NCBI RefSeq assembly: GCF_003967075.1
Contig: NZ_AP018666.1
Coordinates: forward strand, 124,001 to 188,000
DNA: 64,000 bases
Origin: Sphingobium amiense
GTDB taxonomy: Bacteria > Pseudomonadota > Alphaproteobacteria > Sphingomonadales > Sphingomonadaceae
Direction: 5' to 3'
Part shown: piece after piece, positions 17,258-25,155 of the stretch
Numbering within the stretch: the first letter of the stretch is position 1
How the letters are laid out: every line of letters starts with the position of its first letter
Made by a program: the position numbers and the translations under genes
The notes under the pieces: generated by a model
The model's database searches: none
What the model saw: the letters and a program-made list of their open reading frames with translations, nothing else
What the model was told of the DNA's origin: nothing

Positions 17258-18550
17258 ATGACCAAGCGCAGTTCTACTCCGGCCGATGCCGTGCTGGTAG
17301 CCATCGATATGTCCAAGCACCGCCAGGAAGTGCTGATCGAACGCCCGGAGGGCGGACGACGTCGCCGCATGACAGTCATGGCTACCAAGGCTGATTACGA
17401 CCGCCTCGCGGACGATCTGGCAGCCATCGGCAGACCTATCGTCGTTGGCTTTGAGGCCACCGGCAACTACCACCGTACGCTGGCGCACCGACTGCTAGCT
17501 GCGGGTTTCGAGCTGCGCCTGATTTCGTCGGTCGCCTTGGCACGGACGCGTGAGGCGTTGCATAATGGCTGGGACAAGAACGATTCCAAAGACGCCCAGG
17601 TAATTCTGCACATGCTCCAGATCGGCGCCACTCAGCGCTACGTCGACCCGCTGGCCGCCGGCATCAACGACCTGCAGGAGATGTCGAAGACGCACGAGGC
17701 CATTTCCAAGGCGAAGACGCAGACCTGGCACCGCATCCTGACCCATTACCTGCCTTTGTATTTTCCCGAGATCGAACGTTTTGCGGGCAACAGCCGGTCC
17801 GACTGGTTCCTGGCTCTGCTCGAACGGTTTCCGACACCGGCCAGCATGACGACGCTCGGTCAGGAGGCCTTCACGCGCGAGGCCTGGTCACTGGTCGGCC
17901 GCAAGGTCTCCAAGGCCCGCTTAATCAACGATATCTACGAGACGGCCTGCGCCTCGGTTGCACTGCCGGTCGACGAGGAATCCGTCGCGGTCGCCATGTT
18001 CCGCATGGTCATCGCACAAGCCCGCAGCCTGATCCGGCAACGCGATGAGATCGAGCGGACCGCCAATGCCATGCTCAGCGAGAACCGCGACTATCAGCTC
18101 CTGCGCATGATCCCCGGGATCGGCCCGATCAACGCGCTGACGATCCTCGCCGAGGCTGGCGATCTTCGGCGCTTCAACCATCATCGCCAGTTCCTGAAGT
18201 TTTGCGGGCTCGACCTGGCCACCTGTCAGTCAGGCACCTTCCGAGGCCGAACCAAGCTCTCGAAGTACGGCAATGCCCGGCTACGCCGCACCTTCTGGAT
18301 GGCGACCCAGGTCGCCATTCGCCAGCGCGACAACAGTTTCCGCGACAAGCTTGGTCGCTATGTGGCCGGCCACGGCAACGACCCTGATCGCCGCCGCAAG
18401 GCGATGACCGCACTCACCGCCAAGATGGCGCGCGTCGCGCACGCCGTCATCAAGACGGGAACCGAGTACCGTCCGTTCGTCGAACGGACGGACACCAGAT
18501 GGAAGGACCCCTCTCTGTGGAGCCGTGAGGGCGCAGCCGCGACCCTGTAG
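17258..18550 (+). CDS. IS110-family DEDD transposase/recombinase
   Basis: A 430-residue recombinase. The N-terminal RuvC-like DEDD residues are visible in AIDMSKHRQEV, GFEATGNYH and DSKDAQV. The C-terminal Transposase_20 domain has MIPGIGPINALTIL and the catalytic-serine region CQSGTFRGRTKLSKYGNARL. It catalyses excision and insertion of the element. The frame is open and full length, so the element may be active. Confidence 0.93.
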   Translation: MTKRSSTPADAVLVAIDMSKHRQEVLIERPEGGRRRRMTVMATKADYDRLADDLAAIGRPIVVGFEATGNYHRTLAHRLLAAGFELRLISSVALARTREALHNGWDKNDSKDAQVILHMLQIGATQRYVDPLAAGINDLQEMSKTHEAISKAKTQTWHRILTHYLPLYFPEIERFAGNSRSDWFLALLERFPTPASMTTLGQEAFTREAWSLVGRKVSKARLINDIYETACASVALPVDEESVAVAMFRMVIAQARSLIRQRDEIERTANAMLSENRDYQLLRMIPGIGPINALTILAEAGDLRRFNHHRQFLKFCGLDLATCQSGTFRGRTKLSKYGNARLRRTFWMATQVAIRQRDNSFRDKLGRYVAGHGNDPDRRRKAMTALTAKMARVAHAVIKTGTEYRPFVERTDTRWKDPSLWSREGAAATL

Positions 18551-18743
18551 ATAATGTTCGGGCCTTCCATCTGGCATCCGCATCTCATTTTAAGGACGGT
18601 GAGGACCACGACCGGTGCGGTCGCTGGATCCTGTGTTTGCTATGGCCGAGAGCGCATTCCTTGACGATGGAAGCCATCTGGATCAAAAAGTCATCAGCGC
18701 CGATCACGCTCGGCGCAACGAGACCTGCTGGCCTTTTCCCGCC

Positions 18744-18755
18744 GCTGCTTCCCAA
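18744..18755 (-). repeat. Right subterminal inverted repeat of the IS110-type element
   Basis: Minus-strand TTGGGAAGCAGC, 8 bases inside the right junction; partner of 17113-17124. The adjoining right end (18551-18743) also has three small hairpins, at 18609-18623, 18666-18678 and 18697-18716. Confidence 0.75.
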
Positions 18756-18763
18756 CCTAGGAC

Positions 18764-19340
18764 GTTATCGGATCTGATATGCTCGGGCGGCCCATGCTCG
18801 ATGAACAGATCGGTCAGCACGTCAATCACGTCGTTCGACCGGAAGCGCCGCAGCGGCACCATCGCCAGGCATTCCCGGCTGAACTCGTCGATAATGTCGA
18901 GCATTCGGAACTTGCGACCGTTGTGCGTCTGATCCTCGACGAAGTCGTAGGACCACACATGCCGCGATGCTCCGGGCGCAGCCGGATGCACGATCCGTCG
19001 CCGAGCCAGAGCCGCCGCCGTTTCGGTTGCCGCTTCGGCACTTTAAGACCCTCCCGCCGCCAGATACGCTCAACCACTGACAGGCTGACCTGCCAGCCCG
19101 CCTGGCCCAGCAAGACATGGATGCGGCGATAGCCATACCGGCCATAGTCCTTGGCCAGCGCGATGATGTCGGCTGTTAGCCGCCGCTCGTCGGCATCATC
19201 CTTCGGTGGATGGCGCTGTGTCGAACGATGCTGGCCCAGAACACGGCAGGTCCGTCGCTCCGATACCGGCAACGCGCGACGGATCTGCTCGATCGCCTCA
19301 CGGCGACGGGAGGGACTCAAAAAGTCAGCTTCGACGCCTC
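18764..19340 (-). pseudogene. IS3 orfB transposase, 5' portion, frameshifted
   Basis: N-terminal and central part of orfB: SPSRRREAIEQIRRAL, RRLTADIIALAKDYGRYGYR, then RLRPEHRG. There the frame breaks; HVWSYDFVED with the first catalytic Asp continues in another frame, consistent with loss of one base near 18,970. The sequence ends at IRSDN, where the IS110-type element entered. The right boundary (start) is approximate, since orfB is normally made by -1 frameshifting from orfA. Confidence 0.8.
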
Positions 19341-19595
19341 TTGCAGGATCGCCTTGTCGAGCGCGAGGTCGGCCACCAGCTTCTTCAGCCGCGCATTCTG
19401 GCGCTCCAGATCCTTCATTCGCCGCGCCTGGTCGACCTTCAGCCCGCCATATTCCTTGCGCCACCGATATAGCGTCTGCTCCGCGATCCCGATCTGGCGG
19501 CAAGCCTCCACCGCTGTGCCGCCTCGCCCCACAATCACCTCTACTTCACGCAGCTTCGCTATGATCTGCTCCGGCGTAAACCTCTGACGTCCCAT
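19317..19595 (-). CDS. IS3-family OrfA (helix-turn-helix protein)
   Basis: A 92-residue DNA-binding subunit of the IS3 transposase: helix-turn-helix TAVEACRQIGIAEQTLYRWR and a leucine-zipper-like coiled coil (QARRMKDLERQNARLKKLVA). The start ATG at 19595 has GGAG upstream. It is intact, but its partner orfB is destroyed. Confidence 0.88.
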   Translation of the reverse strand: MGRQRFTPEQIIAKLREVEVIVGRGGTAVEACRQIGIAEQTLYRWRKEYGGLKVDQARRMKDLERQNARLKKLVADLALDKAILQEASKLTF

Positions 19596-19857
19596 ACATT
19601 TCTCCAATTCTCATGCCCAAATGGGCTCTCTTCAGAATTGGACCAGTTTTTCCAAGGTAGACCACTATCCCTCCGTCAGACCGATGCCAGCCTCACAGGA
19701 GGTTTCGGGCAACAGCGGCAAGACTGAGTGCAAGCGCGACAAGGCTGGGAATGATGACCGCCGCCCCGCAGATGAAGGCAAGGACGCCCACCCAATTCCA
19801 ACTCGGTGCCTGCATCATCACTTCGTCCTTTGCCCAATGGTGTCCACACCACCATCC

Positions 19858-20067
19858 TTATCGCAAACGATTTGCCTCGCCCTCGGTTTCGGGTCGCCAA
19901 TCATCAGGTTCGACAAGAGGCTGGTCTGACTTGGCGTCGGTCACGACTCGCTCGGCCGCTCCATCCAGATCATCATACTGCCCGGTGCGCATCGACCAAA
20001 GAAAGGCGCCCAGCCCAGCAAGGCCCATCAGCAGCGCGACCGGCACCAGCCACAGGATCCCGCTCAT
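19858..20067 (-). CDS. ccoS: cbb3-type cytochrome oxidase maturation protein CcoS
   Basis: A 69-residue single-span membrane protein. The first 40 residues (LWLVPVALLMGLAGLGAFLW, then MRTGQYDDLDG) match the CcoS family, needed to assemble heme and copper into the cbb3 oxidase. It overlaps ccoI by 4 bases and ends the operon. Confidence 0.9.
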   Translation of the reverse strand: MSGILWLVPVALLMGLAGLGAFLWSMRTGQYDDLDGAAERVVTDAKSDQPLVEPDDWRPETEGEANRLR

Positions 20068-22325
20068 CGGGTAGCGGCCAGGGGAACGAGGGTCGGTGCC
20101 GGCGCTCGCCTGCTAAGCCGTGATCCGCGTGCTGCGGGAATTCGCAGAGAGTTCGCAACGACCGAAATCGACGAAAGCGACATGGCGACGGCAGCAAGCA
20201 GTGGGGTGACATAGCCCGCCATGGCCACAGGAATCACCAAAAGGTTATAACCGACGGAAAGCGCCAGGTTCTGGCGGACACGTTGCCGGGCCGCGCGCGC
20301 GATCTGCACAGCGCGCGGAACCGCATCGAGATCCTGGCCGAGATAAACAATATCCGCGGCCGCCCGACCGATGTCGGCGGCATTGGAAGGAGCCATCGAA
20401 ACGTGCGCCGCCGCCAGTGCCGGTCCATCGTTCAGCCCATCACCCACCATCAAGGTCAGGCGCTGACTGTCCGCCAGCGCCTGAAGCCGCTCCACCTTAT
20501 GCTGCGGCAGCAATCCGGCACGCCAGTGGGCGATACCGATCGCGTTCGCGAACCCCGACACAGAAGCAATGTGATCGCCCGAAAGCAGTTCGATAGGCAG
20601 CCCAAGCGCGTCAAGCTTGGCCACCGCTTCCCGCGCACTCGTCTTTTCAACGTCCAAGAAGGCAAAATGGCCGGCAAGCTCACCATCGACCGAGAACACG
20701 GTCTGGAAACCGCCACTCTCGCCCGTGCCTGGATTCAAAGCCCAATCGGCACGCCCCAGGCGAAACAGATGGCCGTTCCGCTGGCCCTCCAAACCCCGGC
20801 CCGGCAGCTCGGAAAAACTGTCCAGATCGAGGCCGGACAAGGCGCCGCCGTTGGCGGCAATCGCGCGTGCGACGGGATGGTTGGAACGCGACGCCAGCGC
20901 CATCACGATTGCGCGATAGGGTTCATCGATGGCGATCTTGCTCACTCGCAAATCGCCATGAGTGAGCGTGCCGGTCTTGTCAAAAATCACGGTATCGACC
21001 TGTGCAAGCCGCTCGAGCGCGCTTCCATCCTTGAGCGCGATGCCGTGCTCGAACAAGCGCTTCGCCGCGGCGACCTGAACCATGGGTATGGCGAGACCAA
21101 GCGCGCAGGGACAGGTCACAATGAGCACCGAAATGGCAATGGTCAGCGCCCGATGCCAATCGCCTGTGTCAAGGAACCACCCGGCAAACACGGCCAAGGC
21201 CAGCGAATGGATGATCGGCGAGTAATAGGCCGCAACACGGTCGGCGAGACGGCGATAGCGTGCTCTGCCCTGCTCGGCCGCTTCCATCATTCGCACCATT
21301 TCGGATAGAAAGGACCGCGCGTGGCTGTTGGTCACACGCACCTTGAGCGAACCATTGAGATTCAGCATGCCCGAAACGAGCGTGCTTCCCGGTCGTACCG
21401 GCACCGGCATCGCCTCGCCCGTGACCGCGGCAGTGTCGAGATCGCCCTCGCCCGCAAGGACAAGACCATCCAGCGGAACACGCTCGCCTGGCGCGACGAG
21501 GATGACATCACCCACCGAGACATCCTCGAGCGGTCTAAAAGCGCGCGATCCATCCGTGCCGATTACATTCGCGCCCGCAGGCGTCATTCGCGTCAGCCCG
21601 AGCACGGCCGAACGGGCCTTGTCACGCATGGCATGGTCGAGCGTTCGTCCGACAAGCAGGAAAAAGATCAGCGTCACGACCGCGTCGAAATAGGCATGGC
21701 GTCCGAAATGCAGCGTGTCGTAGATGCTGAGACCCAGTGTCAGGACGATGCCGATCGAGATGGGCACATCCATATTGGTGCGTCCCGCGCGCAATGCCGA
21801 CCATGCCGACAAGAAGAAGATGCGCCCCGAAAAGAATACCGCGGGAAGCGCGAGCAGCGCCGAGATGAGATGGAACAGCTGCCGCGTAGCGGGGTCGGCG
21901 CCTGACCAGACCGACACCGAAAGCAGCATGATGTTCATCGCCGCGAAGCCGGCGACCGCTGTCGCGACGATCAGCCGGCGCTTTTCGGGATCGGCGCGTT
22001 CGTCCGGTTGGCTGAGAAGATTTGCCTCGAAGCCCGCCTCGTTCAGCGTTGCCAGCAAAGGCGGTGCACTCGCGGTTTGCGCTTGCCGCCATGTGACGGT
22101 CACACGCCGCGTCGATAGATTGACCCGAGCCGCTACGACGCCCTCGAGGTTACCAAGGATGCGCTCGATCTTCGCCATGCATCCGCCGCAATGCGCGGTC
22201 GGGACCGACAGTTGCGTCCTCATCGTTCCGTCATCCAGCGATTGGCTGGCGAAGATGAGTTCATCGACCGATTGCCCGGTCAATGATGTCGGCGCCTGGA
22301 CGGCAGGCATGGCATGGCTGGCCAT
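20064..22325 (-). CDS. ccoI: Copper P-type ATPase for cbb3 oxidase assembly (CcoI/FixI)
   Basis: A 753-residue P1B ATPase that exports copper for the CuB centre of cytochrome cbb3. It has an N-terminal HMA domain with HCGGCMAKIE, eight expected membrane segments, TGEAMPVP, the CPC motif ([11 protein letters not shown]), DKTGTLTHGD and the hinge GDGLNDGPA. I placed the start at the ATG at 22325, two bases past the preceding gene's stop; the frame stays open upstream to 22730, but that extension lies inside the DUF2189 gene. Distinct from the detoxifying ATPase at the left edge. Confidence 0.93.
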   Translation of the reverse strand: MASHAMPAVQAPTSLTGQSVDELIFASQSLDDGTMRTQLSVPTAHCGGCMAKIERILGNLEGVVAARVNLSTRRVTVTWRQAQTASAPPLLATLNEAGFEANLLSQPDERADPEKRRLIVATAVAGFAAMNIMLLSVSVWSGADPATRQLFHLISALLALPAVFFSGRIFFLSAWSALRAGRTNMDVPISIGIVLTLGLSIYDTLHFGRHAYFDAVVTLIFFLLVGRTLDHAMRDKARSAVLGLTRMTPAGANVIGTDGSRAFRPLEDVSVGDVILVAPGERVPLDGLVLAGEGDLDTAAVTGEAMPVPVRPGSTLVSGMLNLNGSLKVRVTNSHARSFLSEMVRMMEAAEQGRARYRRLADRVAAYYSPIIHSLALAVFAGWFLDTGDWHRALTIAISVLIVTCPCALGLAIPMVQVAAAKRLFEHGIALKDGSALERLAQVDTVIFDKTGTLTHGDLRVSKIAIDEPYRAIVMALASRSNHPVARAIAANGGALSGLDLDSFSELPGRGLEGQRNGHLFRLGRADWALNPGTGESGGFQTVFSVDGELAGHFAFLDVEKTSAREAVAKLDALGLPIELLSGDHIASVSGFANAIGIAHWRAGLLPQHKVERLQALADSQRLTLMVGDGLNDGPALAAAHVSMAPSNAADIGRAAADIVYLGQDLDAVPRAVQIARAARQRVRQNLALSVGYNLLVIPVAMAGYVTPLLAAVAMSLSSISVVANSLRIPAARGSRLSRRAPAPTLVPLAATR

Positions 22326-22327
22326 GT

Positions 22328-23146
22328 CTAGGCCTGCGTGTCTGAGACCGCGCGATAGGCATGCCATGTGGCATGTCCAAGCCACGGGAAGATGACGATG
22401 AGGCCGATCAAGCCCGTAGCCGCGCAGAGTATGAAAAGCGCAAGGACGATGGCGCCCCAGACGATCATCGGCGCAAGGTTGTTCCAGACGAGCGCCGTGC
22501 TTGTTCCCATCGCCGTGAGCGCATCGACCTTGCGATCGAGGAGCATCGGAATGGCAAAAACACTGATCGCAAAAGCGAATGAGGCGAACAGGCCGCCCAC
22601 CGCCGTGCCGACGCCGAGAATAATCCATCCCACCGGCTCGGTCAGCAGGAAGGCGGTTATGTGAGGCAGGCCGGGAAAGGGGCGCACGCCGAAGAACAAC
22701 GCATAGATGAGCACCGCGGATCGCATCCACAGTAGCATCAGCAGGCTGAGCAGGACCCCGGTGAAAAGCACCTGCGGGCCCGCCGCCGGTTTCACCAGGA
22801 GCATTTCGCGCAGCGACGTATCGCGTCCCGCTTCTCGGTTGCGGCTTTTCTCATAGAGTCCGATGGCCAGCAGCGGGGCAATGATCATGAAGCCGGCGAG
22901 CGCGGGAAAAAGAATATAGTCGCGGCCATACAGCGCGAGCATCGCGACAGCAGCGAGAGACAGAAGGAAAATGCCCAGACCGTAGGCCAGGCTCGGCATC
23001 GGCCGATGGAAAAGATCCTGCCATCCGGCCTTGAGCCATTGGAAGCCGATGGAAGCGGGAAGATGGCGCTGAAACCGCGCGCTCTTCGTCTCCTCGATGC
23101 CCGAGGTCTGGCTCAGCAAGCCATAAGAGGGGCTTTTATCGCTCAT
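22328..23146 (-). CDS. DUF2189 membrane protein in the cbb3 operon
   Basis: A 272-residue protein with about six membrane segments and the DUF2189 opening (FQWLKAGWQDLFHRPMPSL). It sits between ccoP and ccoI, 2 bases from ccoI, where many cbb3 clusters carry ccoG/ccoH; neither of those is present. Function unknown. Close linkage suggests a role in oxidase assembly or membrane context. Confidence 0.85.
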   Translation of the reverse strand: MSDKSPSYGLLSQTSGIEETKSARFQRHLPASIGFQWLKAGWQDLFHRPMPSLAYGLGIFLLSLAAVAMLALYGRDYILFPALAGFMIIAPLLAIGLYEKSRNREAGRDTSLREMLLVKPAAGPQVLFTGVLLSLLMLLWMRSAVLIYALFFGVRPFPGLPHITAFLLTEPVGWIILGVGTAVGGLFASFAFAISVFAIPMLLDRKVDALTAMGTSTALVWNNLAPMIVWGAIVLALFILCAATGLIGLIVIFPWLGHATWHAYRAVSDTQA

Positions 23147-23159
23147 GTCCCGCTACCTT

Positions 23160-23348
23160 TCAGCATGCCGATTTCGCCGCGCGATACTGCCCGCTCCCGT
23201 TCGCGCGTTCCTTCAAATGTCCCACGCATTCGGGCTGCGAGCGAAAGGCGACGTAGAAAAAATGCGCGTTCGCAAGAACGAACAGCAAAAGGCCTGCTGC
23301 CACCAGCGTCCAGACCAGCCACCGGGATCGGGATCGCATGGCCGTCAT
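23160..23348 (-). CDS. Small single-span membrane protein, unknown
   Basis: A 62-residue protein: basic N terminus, one membrane helix (about residues 11-31), then a soluble tail with Cys residues (QPECVGHL, KSAC). The start overlaps the ccoP stop as ATGA, a sign of translational coupling, and DUF2189 follows 13 bases on. It resembles no family I can name. Size and position fit a small accessory subunit of the oxidase or of its assembly. Confidence 0.65.
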   Translation of the reverse strand: MTAMRSRSRWLVWTLVAAGLLLFVLANAHFFYVAFRSQPECVGHLKERANGSGQYRAAKSAC

Positions 23349-24223
23349 CGCTGAGGCGCGCTCAGCGAATGAACATAGAGCGCCAATATCTTGATATCCG
23401 AGTCCGTAAGCCGCTCGTCCCATGTCGGCATATGCCCCTGGCGTCCGCCATGGACGGTCTCCACGATCTGATCGATGTCTCCTCCATAGATCCAACGCGC
23501 GTCCGTCAGATTGGGAGCGCCGACATCGCGCTTCCCGCGCGCATCCTCGCCATGGCAAATCGCGCAATTGGCCATGAAGACCTCGCGCCCCGATACAATC
23601 GACGTCCGATTGGCATTCGTCACGAACTTGGGATGCGACAAGGCGTAGACATAGTTGGCCGCCAGACTGACCTGATCGGCATCGAGTATCCCGTCGCGTC
23701 CGAACGAGGGCATCTGCGAGACGCGCCCCTGCGGATGCTCCACATTGACCCCAACACGCATGGTCTGCGCGATCGTCTCAAGGTCGCCGCCCCAGATCCA
23801 GTCGTCATCGGTCAGATCGGGATAACCATAACCCCCCTTGGCATTAATGCCGTGGCAGGCGGCGCAGTTGTCGCCGAACAACCGGTGGCCGGTGCTACGC
23901 ACGATGGTCATGAGCCGGGGGTCGGCCGCGATCTGCTCGAGGTTCTCGCTTTCGATCCGCTTTATCCAGTCGGCCCGTCCCGCCTGCGAATCGACCAGGT
24001 GCTTTTCGACCGAGGTGCGCTGGTCGATGTTGAGAATTCCCTTGGTGTAGGTGTCGCCCAAGGGCCAAGTCGGCATGAGAATCCACCAGGCGAAAGCGAA
24101 GAGATGGGTGACGATCAGAAAAATCAGCACACCCTTGGGGACCGGCGTATCGAGCTCCTTGATGCCATTCCAGACATGGCCGGTCGTTTCATGACCGCTG
24201 ACGGGATCGCGCTCTACGTCCAT
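23345..24223 (-). CDS. ccoP: cbb3 oxidase diheme subunit CcoP
   Basis: A 292-residue membrane-anchored diheme cytochrome c. After a membrane helix (about residues 30-52) come two heme-binding sites, CAACHG and CAICHG, each with downstream Met ligand regions (SQMPSFGRDG, GHMPTWDERL). It feeds electrons from the bc1 complex or soluble cytochrome c to CcoO/CcoN. It overlaps ccoQ by 10 bases. Confidence 0.95.
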   Translation of the reverse strand: MDVERDPVSGHETTGHVWNGIKELDTPVPKGVLIFLIVTHLFAFAWWILMPTWPLGDTYTKGILNIDQRTSVEKHLVDSQAGRADWIKRIESENLEQIAADPRLMTIVRSTGHRLFGDNCAACHGINAKGGYGYPDLTDDDWIWGGDLETIAQTMRVGVNVEHPQGRVSQMPSFGRDGILDADQVSLAANYVYALSHPKFVTNANRTSIVSGREVFMANCAICHGEDARGKRDVGAPNLTDARWIYGGDIDQIVETVHGGRQGHMPTWDERLTDSDIKILALYVHSLSAPQR

Positions 24224-24384
24224 GGCTTGTCGTCCTGATCGAGAACGCTTTGTTTGGCTCGGTTGAACTTGCCACGATTGGACGGCCGGAACGTATAAAT
24301 GAGGACACCGATCATCAGACCGATGAGGTAGAACAGCCCCCAGCTTTTCGAGAATGCAACAAGAGCCTCGTGGCTTATGTCCAT
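24214..24384 (-). CDS. ccoQ: cbb3 oxidase small subunit CcoQ
   Basis: A 56-residue protein between ccoO and ccoP. One membrane helix (about residues 13-31, GLFYLIGLMIGVLIYTF) is followed by a polar tail, matching CcoQ (FixQ). The ATG at 24384 has GAGGAGG upstream. CcoQ stabilises the core complex. Confidence 0.85.
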   Translation of the reverse strand: MDISHEALVAFSKSWGLFYLIGLMIGVLIYTFRPSNRGKFNRAKQSVLDQDDKPWT

Positions 24385-24399
24385 GCCTGCCTCCTCATG

Positions 24400-25152
24400 T
24401 CATTTCACCGGCTCTGGCGGCTTCTGCGGCGCGGCCGTATTCTTGTACGGCACGTCGGTCAGCCGGCCGAGAACCTGAAGATAGGCGACGAGCGCGTCCA
24501 TCTCGGTGACCTCGGTCGCCACATCGTCGAACACGCGAACCTGCGTTTCTTCGCCATACCGCTCGGTGATACCGGACGAGGTCGAGCTTTCCGGTGTCGC
24601 CTGGTCGAAGGCATCGACGCTCGCATTCTCGATCATGGCATCGGTGTAGGGCACCCCCGCGGCCCGCAGCGCCTTGAGGTGCAAGGGCAGATCAGCGAGG
24701 CGCAAGGGCGTCCGCGCCAGCCAGGGATAGGCCGGCATATTGGAATCGGGCACCACATCGCGCGGATTGGTCAGATGGGCGACGTGCCAGAAATCGGAAT
24801 ATTTGCCGCCAACGCGGGCGAGGTCGGGTCCGGTGCGCTTCGAACCCCAGAGCATCGGATGGTCATATTTGGATTCGACCGCGAGCGAATAGGGACCATA
24901 GCGCTCAACTTCGTCCTGCAGCGTCCGGATCATCTGGCTGTGACAGGCATAGCATCCTTCGCGCACATAGATGTTTCGCCCCGCCAGTTCGAGCGGCGTG
25001 TAGAGCCGCATGTCTGGCGCCTCCTCGACCGTCTCGTCGATCGTGAAAAGCGGAGCGATCTCGACGAGGCCGCCGACACTGGCAGCCGCGATGATGGCGA
25101 GCACGAAGCCGATCGCCGAACGTTCGAGCTTGCGATGAAACAGTTCCGCCAC
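24400..25152 (-). CDS. ccoO: cbb3 oxidase monoheme subunit CcoO
   Basis: A 250-residue membrane-anchored cytochrome c with the heme site CYACHSQMIR, and YPWLARTPL, LKALRAAGVPY and LQVLGRLTDVPY motifs of FixO/CcoO. It starts with GTG at 25152, three bases after the ccoN stop. Part of the ccoNOQP operon. Confidence 0.95.
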   Translation of the reverse strand: MAELFHRKLERSAIGFVLAIIAAASVGGLVEIAPLFTIDETVEEAPDMRLYTPLELAGRNIYVREGCYACHSQMIRTLQDEVERYGPYSLAVESKYDHPMLWGSKRTGPDLARVGGKYSDFWHVAHLTNPRDVVPDSNMPAYPWLARTPLRLADLPLHLKALRAAGVPYTDAMIENASVDAFDQATPESSTSSGITERYGEETQVRVFDDVATEVTEMDALVAYLQVLGRLTDVPYKNTAAPQKPPEPVK

Positions 25153-25155
25153 GGC

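Larger units (their letters stand above)
17105..18763 (+). mobile_element. IS110-family (IS1111-like) insertion sequence, apparently intact
   Basis: About 1,659 bases, bounded by the split IS3 orfB (GGCCCC on the left, GTTATC on the right). One transposase gene is flanked by a 153-base left and a 213-base right non-coding end. Each side has a 12-base subterminal inverted repeat, TTGGGAAGC(T/A)GC, set 8 bases inside the junction. Subterminal repeats are characteristic of the IS1111 subgroup. No target duplication is expected, and none is evident. Confidence 0.85.
16749..19647 (-). mobile_element. IS3-family element, decayed and split by an IS110-type insertion
   Basis: Ends share ACTGGTCC(GG/AA)TT as inverted repeats (16748-16759 and 19636-19647). 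Without the inserted 1,659 bases the element is about 1.24 kb, normal for IS3. It encodes orfA and orfB on the minus strand. orfB is dead three ways: a 1-base deletion near 18,970, a TGA in place of the usual Trp near 17,073, and the IS110-type insertion. Confidence 0.85.

Noticed and set aside
22328..22730. A longer N terminus for CcoI starting at 22730
   Set aside because: The extension lies inside the DUF2189 gene and has no homology; the ATG at 22325 begins a normal HMA domain protein.
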